A stretch of 64,000 bases of DNA from Streptomyces kanamyceticus (GTDB lineage Bacteria; Actinomycetota; Actinomycetes; Streptomycetales; Streptomycetaceae), in assembly GCF_008704495.1 (NCBI RefSeq), contig NZ_CP023699.1:434001-498000 (forward strand). The letters are read 5' to 3'. Shown piece after piece: positions 1 through 8,874 of the stretch. Every line of letters starts with the position of its first letter. The first letter of the stretch is position 1. Both the position numbers and the translations under genes were made by a program. The notes beneath the pieces are model-generated. The model was not told where the DNA came from. It saw only the letters and a list, made by a program, of their open reading frames with translations, and ran no database searches.

Positions 1-315
1 AGTACGTGTGCAGGCCCAAGCGCGAGCATCACGCCCCGGCCGTCCATCGTCCTCGACGGGAGTTCCGATGGTCACGCCGTCCACGGTCCGGACGACCAAC
101 TGGTCCGCGGCGCCGCCCTGGAGGACGGGCGCACACCACAAGGGGCGAGCAGACGCAGGGTTCACTTGTCGATGGGCGTGCGTATCGGCGCCCGTGGGGA
201 TCGATGTGCCCCTGTCCATACAAGATCAATTGCCGCTGGACGGTTGGAACGTGCCTGGGGGCGTGAGGTTCTGGGCGCCGAAATCAGCAGCCCAGGCACC
301 GAACGAAATCCCGTA

Positions 316-718
316 CCCCGGAACGATGCTGACGAATTGCTGACCGTCCCCACCTCAGAACACAGCTGACCTGCACCGATGTCTGCCCAGCCAGGATTGT
401 GGTGGAACTTCGTCGGCCGTACGCAGGCGGAGATCGAGCAGGCGCGGGAGGACTGGATGACGGGCGCCCGCTTCGGAGAGGTGAAGGGGTACGACGAGGG
501 GCCGCTGGCTGCGCCTTCCCTGCCTTCCGTGCCGTTGAAGCCTCGGGGGCGGGTGCGCTGATCTGGGGTTGCGGCGAGGCGGCGATGCGGGGCGACGGAC
601 GAGAACGAGCACGGCGGCACCGCTCTCCCCCCTCCACGCAGACCGCCCCCGCTTGCCCGCCGGACGCCCCCTGCTCCCCCGATCGCGATTCCATTCTGCG
701 GGCGGGTGTGACTGCCTC
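316..718. repeat. Degenerate direct repeat, copy 1 (pirin-fragment repeat)
   Basis: This segment is repeated in the same orientation near 16.2-16.5 kb. Shared blocks include GGAACGATGCTG, GCTGACCTGCACCGATGTC, the run encoding WWNFVGRTQAEIE, and, further right, CCCCCGCTTGCCCGC and CATTCTGCGGGCGGGTG-like sequence. Copy 1 is the more complete one: it retains about 100 bases (roughly 545-640) that copy 2 lacks. The two copies bracket the whole thiazole-type biosynthetic segment. Boundaries are approximate because they were judged by eye. Confidence 0.8.
379..561 (+). pseudogene. Pirin family protein, C-terminal fragment
   Basis: The reading frame contains LWWNFVGRTQAEIEQAREDW followed by RFGEVKGYDEG and ends LPSVPLKPRGRVR, which is the C-terminal end of Streptomyces pirin-family (bicupin) proteins of about 300 residues. 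Only some 55 residues are present and nothing upstream encodes the N-terminal cupin, so this is a gene remnant. A second copy of the same fragment lies near 16.3 kb. The ATG at the start of the frame is not a natural pirin start; it lies in the shared repeat. Confidence 0.7.
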
Positions 719-984
719 TGGGCGGACTCATGCTGACCTGATGCCGACTTTCCTGACAGCTCGCCAGGTGCCATTTCGGGGCCGTTGCTGCTGGTCACAG
801 GGCCTGGGAGGTTCCCGCGGGAGCACCAGGTCGATTTGCGGGAGGTAGGACAAGACCGAAGAAGGGTCCTCAGCCACGCCGCCCCAGGCCGGTGCCGACG
901 CCCCGGCCTTCCTACCTCGGGCGAAAAACACGGTGTCGACCTCATCCACCGCATCGGCGACGACGTTTCATGCTGGGCATGCAA
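562..984. other. No intact gene recognised
   Basis: The first 150 bases are the tail of the direct repeat. The remainder is high-GC sequence open in several frames but with no recognisable protein family, ribosome binding site or RNA. It lies between the pirin remnant and an IS transposase remnant and looks like decayed accessory DNA. Confidence 0.5.
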
Positions 985-1705
985 TGAGCTTTTTCCAGCT
1001 CCAAGTTGAGCTGGCCAGATGGAGAGTGAGGACGGCCTGGACGAGTCTCGTGATTCGGGTTGTCGAGCAGCGGGGATTGCGTAGGAGTCGCCAGGACTTG
1101 AGGGTGGCGATGGCTTGCTCGACCAGTGCTCGGACTCTCGCGCGGGACCGGTTGACGGCTTGCTGACCGGCGGAGAGGCTGTCCCATCGGCCACGGCAGG
1201 GAAGACGGACGCTGTCGCCTGCGCCCTGGTAGCCCTTGTCCGCCCAGCAGTTGATGCCGGCCGGGCGAGGGCGTCGATGACGCCGTGTTCACGTGCGGCC
1301 CGGACGTCATGGACAGCGCCGGCCAGGGCCGGTGAAGACCAGAGCGGGCGTCCTTTGGGGGCGGCTATGACCTGCACGTTCACGCCGTGCTTCCTGTGTT
1401 TGCCCGAGTAGAAAGGCTGGTCGGCAGCGATGCGGTCGATGGGCAGAAGCGTCCCGTCGGGCGGCCAGGAGCTCGACTGCCTCGGCGATGTACCGGTAGG
1501 CGGTGGTGGTGCCGATCCCGAAACCGGCTGCGAGCTGGGCATAGGGCTGGCCGTCGCGGAGGTGGGCGAGGGCGAGGAGGGCCTGTCGGCCTGCGTTCAG
1601 GCGCCGCCATCGGGTGCCGATGGTACGACGATGCTTCCTCAGGCGGTCGGCGAGGAAGCGGAGGGCAGAGCTGGACACGTTGCCCCCGGACGGGTACACA
1701 AACAT
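985..1705 (-). pseudogene. IS5-type DDE transposase remnant (frameshifted)
   Basis: Read leftwards, the protein begins MFVYPSGGNVSSSALRFLAD, has the helix-turn-helix block LLALAHLRDGQPYAQLAAGF and GIGTTTAYRYIAEAVELLA, then continues in a second frame with DGTLLPIDRIAADQPFYSGK and NVQVIAAPKGRPLWSSPALA, and in a third with the C-terminal LVQAVLTLHLASS. These are consecutive parts of one DDE-superfamily transposase of about 255 residues common in Streptomyces (IS5-type, N-terminal helix-turn-helix plus DDE_Tnp_4-like domain). At least two frameshifts break it. A related C-terminal fragment sits in the opposite orientation at about 3.55 kb. Confidence 0.8.
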
Positions 1706-1977
1706 GCGAGGCCTCTGGTAGAGACGGTCCTCTTGGCAGTAAACCGACTTACCAGGGGTTTCACCTGTCTGTCACGCCAACCACCGGAGCGGCTCGGCAG
1801 GTTGGGGAGAGACCACCTGCCCAGCCGCTCGTTGGCGGCACCGGTTCCTTCGAAGCCGCTTTCCCACCGGGCCCGTCCCTGGGACGACGAACATGCGGTC
1901 GCCTGCGGCTACCGCACGCCTCTTGCGGGCCCCGCCCCGTATACCCGTTGGACCCTGGCACACGATCACGGAACCAG

Positions 1978-2523
1978 TCAGCTCTGGTCCGTTCCCGGGA
2001 ACGGAGTGGACTGCAGGCGTTGCATCCACAGGGAGCTCAGGTACTGGCCGTTCTTCACGGCGTACTCGTGGAAGGTTCCGATTTCGGTGAAGCCGAACTT
2101 GCGGTGCAGGGCCAGCGACACGTCGTTCGGCAGGGCGATGCCGGCGAGGGCGACATGCACCGGTTCGTCGGCCAGAGCGCCGAAGAGCGCACGGTAGAGG
2201 GCGGTTCCCAGCCCCCGTGCTCTGCTGTCCTCGCCGAGTCCGATGCTCACCTCGACCGTTTCCCGGAAAGCGTCCTGGTCGCGGTAGCGCTGGCTGCAGG
2301 CATGACCGAGAACCTGGTTGCCGCGCCGGGCGACGAGCATCCGGTACGGACCCGTCTCCGCGAACTGAGCGAACCAGTCCCGCCGCTCCTCCAGGCGATG
2401 CGGTCTGGTGGCGAACCGGGCGTGCGAGGTGGCGGCCGTGTGATTCTGGATGGCGACGATCCCGGGCAGATCATCCGTAATCGCGGGGACGAGTTCAACA
2501 GCGGCCTCGTAGATCTCGTGCAC
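1978..2523 (-). CDS. GNAT family N-acetyltransferase (PAT-like)
   Basis: A 181-residue GNAT-fold acetyltransferase predicted to transfer an acetyl group from acetyl-CoA to a small amine. The fold motifs are in order: an N-terminal strand/helix unit (IVAIQNHTAATSHARF), the beta4 strand MLVARRGNQVLGHA, the acetyl-CoA loop (EDSRARGLGTALYRALF, an R-x-x-G-x-G/A-type pyrophosphate loop) and a C-terminal ALHRKFGFTEIGTFHEYAVK block typical of the phosphinothricin/methionine-sulfoximine acetyltransferase branch. The GTG start is supported by a GAGGAG about seven bases upstream. It is transcribed away from the neighbouring LysR gene, so that regulator may control it. The substrate cannot be told from the sequence. 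Confidence 0.8.
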   Translation of the reverse strand: MHEIYEAAVELVPAITDDLPGIVAIQNHTAATSHARFATRPHRLEERRDWFAQFAETGPYRMLVARRGNQVLGHACSQRYRDQDAFRETVEVSIGLGEDSRARGLGTALYRALFGALADEPVHVALAGIALPNDVSLALHRKFGFTEIGTFHEYAVKNGQYLSSLWMQRLQSTPFPGTDQS

Positions 2524-2626
2524 GAGAGGCTCCTCACCTCACGGGGGATGTCATACCGGCACGCTATGGCCGCCGTCGGCCACACAGAACCCCATGATCC
2601 GAAGGCACTGGTCATAGGCTGCACCT

Positions 2627-3502
2627 ATGGCCCTGGAACTCGCGGACCTGCGTGTCTTCGTCACTGCCGCATCCGTCGGCTCGCTGTCCGCCGCAGCACG
2701 TGAGCTGCGCGTCGCGCAACCGTCCGTCAGCGAGCGGCTGCGCCGACTGGAACGGCTCGTCGGTCAGCCACTACTCGACCGCTCCAGCCGAGGAGTGTCG
2801 CTGACGCCCGCGGGGGAACGGCTGCTGCCCCACGCGGAACGGTGTCTGGATCTGGCGGCCCGAGCCCTGGACATTGCACGGGAGGACGACACCCAGGGCA
2901 CCCTGCACGTGACCACCCACGCCAGCTACGCACCGCTGGCCGTCCCCTTCGTCATCGGTGCCCTGCAGCCGCTCAGATACGCCGTCGTGGTCGACGACCA
3001 GCACAGCCAGGACGCACTCCAGCGGGTGGCCTCGGGCGCGACCGACATCGCCATCACACTGCCGATGCCGCACGCTCACGAGGTACGGCTGCACACGTTC
3101 CGCAGTGAGCCGGTCATCGCGGTCTGTCACCCGGACCACCCGCTCACGGCGGGCCCCTGCGACACGGCAAGGCTGAGCGGCCACCCCCTCGCCGTGAACC
3201 TCTGGGGCAGCGGTGCGCAGCTCTTTCACGAACTGCTCCTGGACGCCCCCACCCGCGCGCATCAGCTCTACCGCATCAGTTCCGCCGAGACGGCAGCCGA
3301 TCTCGCGCGCTCCGGGCAGGCCGTCGCCGTCCTCACCCGCGCCACGGTCGAACGTGACCTCGCCGCCCGCGCCCTGGTCGAACTCGACGTGAGCGACATG
3401 CCCGAATGGCACGTCCACCTCATGGCAGCCCACCACCGCGAACGCGCCGCCGAGCCCGCCATCGCTGCCGTGATCAACGCCCTGGGCCACCCCACGTCCT
3501 GA
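2627..3502 (+). CDS. LysR family transcriptional regulator
   Basis: A 291-residue LysR-type regulator. Residues 1-60 form the winged helix-turn-helix (VFVTAASVGSLSAAARELRV then AQPSVSERLRRLERLVGQPL), and residues about 90-285 form the periplasmic-binding-protein-like effector domain with the usual LHVTTHASYA opening and the ITLPMPHAHEVRLHTF half-site strand. Length and domain order are normal for the family. It is divergent from the GNAT gene across about 100 bases, the classical LysR arrangement, so the GNAT gene is a plausible target. Only a weak AGG precedes the ATG. The co-inducer is unknown. Confidence 0.9.
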   Translation: MALELADLRVFVTAASVGSLSAAARELRVAQPSVSERLRRLERLVGQPLLDRSSRGVSLTPAGERLLPHAERCLDLAARALDIAREDDTQGTLHVTTHASYAPLAVPFVIGALQPLRYAVVVDDQHSQDALQRVASGATDIAITLPMPHAHEVRLHTFRSEPVIAVCHPDHPLTAGPCDTARLSGHPLAVNLWGSGAQLFHELLLDAPTRAHQLYRISSAETAADLARSGQAVAVLTRATVERDLAARALVELDVSDMPEWHVHLMAAHHRERAAEPAIAAVINALGHPTS

Positions 3503-3547
3503 CCCACCGCACCCACGGACACCACCACGCGGGAAACGCCCCGTCCC

Positions 3548-3630
3548 CACGCATCACCAGCCTCGTCCAAGCCGTCCTCACTCTGCACCTGACCAGCTCT
3601 GACTGAAGTTGGAAAAGGCTCACTGGCTCG
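3548..3630 (+). pseudogene. IS5-type transposase, 3' terminal fragment
   Basis: The frame RITSLVQAVLTLHLTSSD followed by a stop and then AAGTTGGAAAAGGCTCAC is the extreme C-terminus and 3' flank of the same transposase family as the remnant near 1.0-1.7 kb (which reads RITRLVQAVLTLHLASS and then GGAAAAAGCTCA). It is in inverse orientation to that remnant, so the GNAT/LysR pair lies between two oppositely oriented IS tails. Nothing more of the transposase precedes it. Confidence 0.7.
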
Positions 3631-4487
3631 GTTCGGACCCGCCACGACACGAACACGATGCCCACGGGCCACTCGCTACGACAAGACCGCCGCCAAGAGC
3701 CCCCGGTGTGATCGTGAGTTGGCCGAGGCGCGACTTGGTCATCGCCCAGACGCAGAGCACGATGCCGGTCAGGAAGGGTTCAGAGGCTCCGTCAGGCCGG
3801 TCCCGTCCGACGCGGGGGGCACTCGGTGATGATCGCGGCGGGCTGAGCAGCTCTCCGCGGCGCGGACGCCGCGCAGCCACGGTCATGATTCAGGCACAGA
3901 GTCCGGCGTCAAGAACCTTGGCAGCCTTGCCAATGGATCCGGGCGTGAGGTGCCGGGTCCTCCACCTTGCCGTAGACGCCGATGTACGGGAGACGCTCCG
4001 CCTTTCGATGCCCCCAGCCGGGCGCGGCTCGCCCGCCCTCCTGAGCAGACTCTTCCGCGACCACCACGACCCGATGATGAGCCCCGCCGCCCCCGCTGGC
4101 CGGCGGGGGCGGCGGGACCTGCCCGTGCGGGGTCTGGGGCGGCTGGCCGTACGGGGCTTGGGGCTGGCCGCCCTGCCCGCCGCCGTACGGCCCGGGCTGG
4201 TTGGAGCTCATTGCGAGGGTCCCCTTGGAGCAGCTGACGTGTCCCGGGCATCCTGACCGAACCTCGTATACCTCGGGGCGCGGAGCCCAGCCGGAAGGGG
4301 ATGTAGCTCTCCTGAAGCAACGATGTCCGCGCCCTGCGCTCATCACACCGACTGCCTCATGCCGACCTCATCACCCAGCGGAAACCCCGCCTTTCGGATT
4401 GCTACAGGTACGACAGGCGTCGGCAGAGCTCGACGTCGGCTCCCCTGCAACGGCTCGTGAGCAAGTCGATCGGTATGTGTATCGGCG
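3631..4487. other. Decayed intergenic region
   Basis: No intact gene is visible. The leftward strand carries short protein-like remnants: LTGIVLCVWAMTKSRLGQL near 3.75 kb, and the start of a Gly/Pro-rich protein at 4211. Frames change repeatedly, as expected for decayed DNA next to IS remnants. The rightmost 200 bases lie downstream of the MFS gene and contain no obvious terminator hairpin that I can see. Confidence 0.5.
4090..4211 (-). pseudogene. Gly/Pro-rich protein, N-terminal fragment
   Basis: An ATG preceded by AAGGGGACC opens a frame MSSNQPGPYGGGQGGQPQAP then PYGQPPQTPHGQVPPPPPAS, the N-terminal low-complexity tail typical of Streptomyces membrane proteins that continue into a single transmembrane helix (usually ...GLIIG...). 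Here GLIIG is reached only by changing frame and the membrane segment is lost, so I read it as a truncated gene start. The identity of the parent protein is uncertain because such tails are common. Confidence 0.45.
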
Positions 4488-5765
4488 TCAACGACGGTCA
4501 GGACTGCTGCGGGTGGAGAGCCGCAGCCACGGCGAAGAGGATCGGCACTGCGGTGCGAGGGTGCACGTGATGACGGCCGCGGTGAGAACGCAGACAGTGC
4601 CGCTTGTGAGGAGCCCGATGCGGGGGCCGTGGAGATCGGTGATCCAGCCGATGATCGGGCAGCCCAGTGAGGTTCCGCCGACGAAGCCCGCGAGGTAGAT
4701 GCTCAGGACCCGACCGCGCACGTGGGGCGGGGTGGAGAGTTGGATGTGAGCGTTCGATCGGGTGCTGAAGACCATGCTGACTGTCCCGACCAGGGTGATC
4801 AGCACAGTGAAGCTCCAGGCGGTCGGAGCGACTGCTGCGGCCGCCTCCAGGAGACCCAACACCGCGCCATGGCCGCTGAGTTCCCGCACACGGGTGGAGC
4901 CGCCGCGGCTGGTCAGGAGTGCCCCGATCAGCGCGCCCATCGCCATCGCGGTGTTGAACATCCCGTACAGGCCGACGCCGGTGGGAAAGGTATCGGCGGC
5001 GAAGGCGGAAAGCCAGACGGGGTACGCGTAGCCGAACGTACCCGTGAGTGTGGACAGGGCGATGACGGCGGTCAGGTCCGGCCGGTCGGCGACACAGCGC
5101 ATGCCCTCGCGCAGACAGCCCTGGGAACGGACGGGGCTCCGCGACCGCGGTGCGTCATCGGCGCCGAGGCTGGTCAGCGTCCGCATGGGCCCCAAGAACA
5201 GCAACGCGCCGCCGAGGAAGCCCCAACTGCTGTCAGTGGTGGTGAGAAGGGCGCTGGCGACGGCGGGGCCCAGCATGCGGGACAGCTGGAAGACGGCGAT
5301 GTTCAGCGACACGGCGTTGCGTACGTCGCCGCTGTCCACCAGGTCGCTGAGGAACGACTGCCTGGTCGGGTTGTCGACGGCCGAGGCCAGGCCACACAGG
5401 AGGGCCGCCGCGTAGATGTGCCAGGCGTTGACCGTGTGGGTGAAGGCCAGTACTGCCAGGACGGCGCCGACCAGGCCGAAGGTTGCTTGAGTTGTCAGGA
5501 GCAGGTGCCGTTTGGCACAGCGGTCGGCGAGCACTCCGCCGTACAGGCCAAAGACCAGCAGCGGCATGAACTGCAGCGCGATGGTGGCCCCGACAGCCGT
5601 TGACGACCCTGTCAGCTGGAGGACCAGCCAGTCCTGAGCGATACGGATCATCCATGTGCCGGTGTGGGCTGCGAGCTGGCCGCTGAGGTAGACGCGGAAG
5701 GCACGGTTGTGCAGCGAGGCGAACGTTTCCTGGGCGGTGACCCGCAAGGGCAGTGACTGCCTCAC
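4488..5765 (-). CDS. MFS transporter (MFS_3/EntS-like exporter)
   Basis: A 425-residue major facilitator of the MFS_3 branch that includes the enterobactin exporter EntS. It starts at a GTG whose last two bases are part of the TGA of the acyl-CoA dehydrogenase gene (GTGA overlap). The N-terminus FRVYLSGQLAAHTGTWMIRI and AQDWLVLQLTGSSTAVGATI is typical, followed by the A-like loop GGVLADRCAKRHLL between TM2 and TM3, and around twelve hydrophobic segments ending near residue 400. Being the last gene of the leftward biosynthetic run, it probably exports the product or confers self-resistance. Substrate is inferred only from context. Confidence 0.85.
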   Translation of the reverse strand: MRQSLPLRVTAQETFASLHNRAFRVYLSGQLAAHTGTWMIRIAQDWLVLQLTGSSTAVGATIALQFMPLLVFGLYGGVLADRCAKRHLLLTTQATFGLVGAVLAVLAFTHTVNAWHIYAAALLCGLASAVDNPTRQSFLSDLVDSGDVRNAVSLNIAVFQLSRMLGPAVASALLTTTDSSWGFLGGALLFLGPMRTLTSLGADDAPRSRSPVRSQGCLREGMRCVADRPDLTAVIALSTLTGTFGYAYPVWLSAFAADTFPTGVGLYGMFNTAMAMGALIGALLTSRGGSTRVRELSGHGAVLGLLEAAAAVAPTAWSFTVLITLVGTVSMVFSTRSNAHIQLSTPPHVRGRVLSIYLAGFVGGTSLGCPIIGWITDLHGPRIGLLTSGTVCVLTAAVITCTLAPQCRSSSPWLRLSTRSSPDRR

Positions 5766-7003
5766 GACGCGGGCGGCCGCGCGTCGTGTTGCGCCTTGGG
5801 ACGTTGGACAAGGGCAGGCGAGCGGAGCAGGGAGTGGGCCGCGGCGCTGAACAGAGCGTCGTTGGGGCCGTCCGCGATACACAGGCCGCGAATGTCCCGC
5901 AGTCGCTTCTCCATGGGGGTGTACTCCGTGTACCCCTCGCTGCCGTGGAGCTGCAGTGCGAGGTCCACGGCGCGATAGGCGCACTCCGTGGCCAGTGCCT
6001 TGGCCGCTGCGCTGCCCGTGCTGCTGTCGACACCGTGATCGAGGTCGTCGAGGAGAGCGAAGCACCAGCTGGTCGCGGAGGCGATTTCGGCCGCTGCCCG
6101 GCCCAGCCGGGTGACGACGGCGGGAAGCGAAGCGAGCGTCCCGGCACCGATGTGTCGTTGGCGGGCATGAGCCATGGATTCCTCGATCGCTGCTGCCGCC
6201 GCCCCGAGGCAGACAAGAGCCATCAGCAAACGCCACGGCGCGAAGTGCGTGTCGAAGACATGGCGCCCGCGACCGGGCGGGCCCACCAGCCAGTCCCTGC
6301 GCACCCGTACATCGGACAGCTCCAGGTGCCCGAAGGACCAACCTCGTATGCCCAGAGCAGGACTGACGTCGTGGTGCAGGCCCGGGACGTCCTGGGGGAT
6401 CCACACGGCCGACAGCGGCACATCGCGCATCCCGGCCGGGCCCTCGCCTTCGCCCCGCGCGCGGGCGCGTCCCGAGTCCGCAGTCAGGATTTTACAGAAA
6501 ACGACGAAGCCCACCGCCTCCTGAACTCTGCTGATGAACCCCTTCGTCCCGCTGAGGACCAGATGATCGTCGTGGTCGACCGCGACCGTCCGCAGACCGC
6601 GTAGGTCCGATCCCGACTGGGGCTCGCTGACGGCGACTCCGACGAGGCTTCCCTCTTCCACCGCGCGGCGGTGTACGAGGTGGGCCAGGGAGGGCGAGCC
6701 GTGCCGCAGAATCATGGCGGCATGCCCGACGCCGAACAGTTCCCGCGCGTCGCAGTCCCGTTGCCCGGCGAGGAACGCGGCCATGCCCTGCGCCACATGA
6801 CCCGCACTGTGCGGTGAACCGATTCCGATCGTGGTCAGTCCCGCAGCAGCGGCACGGCGACGCAGCGCCGCCCAGTCCGGCTGGGCATCCTGCTCGCAGA
6901 CAGGCTCGGCCAGATGACGGTCAAGGAACTCGACAAGCCGAGCGTGGAGTTCACGCTGCTCCGGATGCCGTCCCAGGATCCGGCTGGTGATCTCGTCGAT
7001 CAC
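5762..7003 (-). CDS. Acyl-CoA dehydrogenase family flavoprotein
   Basis: A 413-residue FAD-dependent dehydrogenase of the acyl-CoA dehydrogenase superfamily. Visible parts are the N-terminal helical domain, the middle beta domain with VAVSEPQSGSDLRGLRT and LSGTKGFISRV, and the C-terminal helical bundle ending LHGSEGYTEYTPMEKRLRDI. It overlaps the upstream DapD-like gene (ATGA) and the downstream MFS gene (GTGA), so all three are translationally coupled. In NRPS clusters such enzymes desaturate carrier-bound or CoA-bound aminoacyl groups, for example the dehydrogenase of the holomycin pathway; here it may oxidise the acyl chain or a ring of the thiazole product. The exact substrate is unknown. 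Confidence 0.85.
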   Translation of the reverse strand: MIDEITSRILGRHPEQRELHARLVEFLDRHLAEPVCEQDAQPDWAALRRRAAAAGLTTIGIGSPHSAGHVAQGMAAFLAGQRDCDARELFGVGHAAMILRHGSPSLAHLVHRRAVEEGSLVGVAVSEPQSGSDLRGLRTVAVDHDDHLVLSGTKGFISRVQEAVGFVVFCKILTADSGRARARGEGEGPAGMRDVPLSAVWIPQDVPGLHHDVSPALGIRGWSFGHLELSDVRVRRDWLVGPPGRGRHVFDTHFAPWRLLMALVCLGAAAAAIEESMAHARQRHIGAGTLASLPAVVTRLGRAAAEIASATSWCFALLDDLDHGVDSSTGSAAAKALATECAYRAVDLALQLHGSEGYTEYTPMEKRLRDIRGLCIADGPNDALFSAAAHSLLRSPALVQRPKAQHDARPPAS

Positions 7004-7905
7004 ACGAAGTCCCGGTGTGTCATGAGGGCGGCCTGACCGTAGGCGGGCCCGGCGTACTGATCTGGTCCGGCCGCGGCTCGGGAGTGCACGAGAGCGTTGA
7101 GCCTGGCCTTGCCGTGGCGCTCGCCTTCGGGCAGGTGCTTGACGACCAGCAGGCAGGGCAATCCGAACGTGCCGCCGTCGAATTCACGCGATCGCATGGC
7201 CGGCACGGCAACCGTCCAAGGGGGCGCGTATCCGCGGCTGAGTTCGCACCCCGTGGCGGCGTCGATCACCGGAATACTGTCGGTGAGCAGCGCCCCCACG
7301 CCCAGCACCGCACCTTCACCGACCCGGGCACCGCTATAGATCATGGAGCGGGCTCCGATGAAGGCGTCGTCCTCGATCACCACGGGCGTGACGGCCTCGG
7401 GCTCCAACAAGCCGCCTACGCCGCTCCCGCCTCCGACATGGACCCGCTTGCCGATCTGCGCACCCGACCCGACCCCGACCCAGGTGTCCACCAGGCTGTC
7501 CTCGTCGACGAACGTTCCGATGCCCAAGTGGCTGGGCATGACGATGACGCCCGGCCCCTGGTAGCTCCCGCGGCGTACGACCGCGCCGGGCGACACCGTG
7601 ACACCGGGAGCCGACGGGCCTGACTTGAGCGGGAACTTGTCGACGGTGGCGAACGGTCCGAACTTCGCGGACTGCGGCTGGGTATAGAGATACAGCAAGA
7701 GCAGAGTCCGCCTCAGCCATTCCTGGACGACGACTTCACCGTCCACCACCCGCGCCAGGCGTTCTTGTCCGGTATCCATCAAGCCCAGCGCGGCGTCCAG
7801 CGCTGCTCGTGCACCTGGTGTCGCACGCGGTACGACGTCCCGGCCTTCCCAGATCTCTTCGATGTCGGCACGAATTGCCGCGACTGCGGAGTAACTGATC
7901 GCCAT
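7000..7905 (-). CDS. DapD-like tetrahydrodipicolinate N-succinyltransferase paralogue
   Basis: A 301-residue left-handed beta-helix acyltransferase resembling DapD, which transfers a succinyl group from succinyl-CoA to tetrahydrodipicolinate in lysine synthesis. An alpha-helical N-terminal domain (to about residue 90) precedes hexapeptide repeats with the conserved blocks PGAVVRRGSYQGPGVIVMPS, VDTWVGVGSGAQIGKRVHVG, GGLLEPEAVTPVVIEDDAF and IGARS. The start MAISYS follows AAGGAGGACCCCTGG; a longer upstream frame lacks such a site. These motifs match the DapD type common in proteobacteria more than the longer actinobacterial DapD, and the gene sits in a secondary-metabolite run. Like TabB of tabtoxin biosynthesis, it may acylate a pathway intermediate; that is inference. 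Confidence 0.8.
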   Translation of the reverse strand: MAISYSAVAAIRADIEEIWEGRDVVPRATPGARAALDAALGLMDTGQERLARVVDGEVVVQEWLRRTLLLLYLYTQPQSAKFGPFATVDKFPLKSGPSAPGVTVSPGAVVRRGSYQGPGVIVMPSHLGIGTFVDEDSLVDTWVGVGSGAQIGKRVHVGGGSGVGGLLEPEAVTPVVIEDDAFIGARSMIYSGARVGEGAVLGVGALLTDSIPVIDAATGCELSRGYAPPWTVAVPAMRSREFDGGTFGLPCLLVVKHLPEGERHGKARLNALVHSRAAAGPDQYAGPAYGQAALMTHRDFV

Positions 7906-8874
7906 CCAGGGGTCCTCCTTCAGGGCACAGCCCGCAGGCGCCGAGTGCACCTCTACGCCCTGAAACGACAAGGCACCGCGGGTCCGTATCTTCCTTTTGC
8001 ACTATTCCTTCTCTATGTGTTTCTCCGGATGCCACAGAGAAACCGCGGGACTGGGGGCGTGAGAAGGCACAAGAGGGTGAAGAGGGGCAGCATTTGTGTA
8101 CCCGGGCGTACCCCGGCCTGGCGGAGAACCGACAAGTGAGCTGGCTTGGCCGCGTGATCCTCGTCCGACTGCCGGGTCACGCGCCCGAGCTTCCGCACCG
8201 TGGGCACGGCCCCAGGAACGAGTTTCACCGAGCCGGTAGTGGGCTTGAGGAGGGCGGAGACGATCCGCTGTCCGAACGCGAGCGTGCGGACTACTGCCGC
8301 TACGGCCCGTTGGTGCTGTTCCGTGGCCCCGGAACCGGCCGGAGATGATGGGGCTTGCGGCACTTCGACACGGGATCCGCGGCCGCCGAGGAGCCCGCCG
8401 TTGACCACCGTGGCATGCGGAGCCCCCGAAAGCTCTTCGCACAGCCCACTCCCGGGCCCCAGCCAGCAGAGGGACTACGCGTGGGTGTCGTACGCCCACG
8501 GCAGGGCGGGGACCGCGGCAGGTAGCCGATGGGTAGCGCGCTCACCATGCTCCGCGCCGGACGGGTGGGTGAGTTCGCGCCGGTCCCCGCTCTCAGGGTC
8601 GATCAGGACGACTCGCCCGTCTCCTCGTCCCAGGCGTACACCAGTCGTCCCGGGCGCACACCAGGCGCCGGAAGGCCACTGCCAGCCACCCCGCTCCGCG
8701 TAACCAGCCCTGTCCCCGAACCGGATACAGCCCGCCCGCCGCTGAGCCGTCCATGAGCGTCGAAGGACGGGATCCAAGTGGGCCTTGGACATGCCTTCGT
8801 CCGTCGTCCGCCCTCCGCACTGGGCTGAATCCGACGCCTGTGAGCGAGCCGCGGTCAGGCCCCGATACGAGACC
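7906..8874. other. Intergenic region between the two halves of the thiazole gene set
   Basis: About 970 bases with no intact gene I can support. The right third holds protein-like leftward fragments in shifting frames (VYAWDEETGESS, VVLIDPESGDRRELTHPSG), suggesting a lost gene. The left 130 bases, immediately upstream of the DapD-like gene, are noticeably less GC-rich (around 7980-8040) and are the most likely place for a promoter driving the dapD-like/dehydrogenase/MFS trio. Confidence 0.5.

Noticed and set aside
8013..8408. A 131-codon leftward frame upstream of the DapD-like gene, considered as a small pathway gene
   Set aside because: No ribosome binding site, no recognisable family and nearby frame-shifting remnants; it may be chance open sequence in GC-rich DNA.
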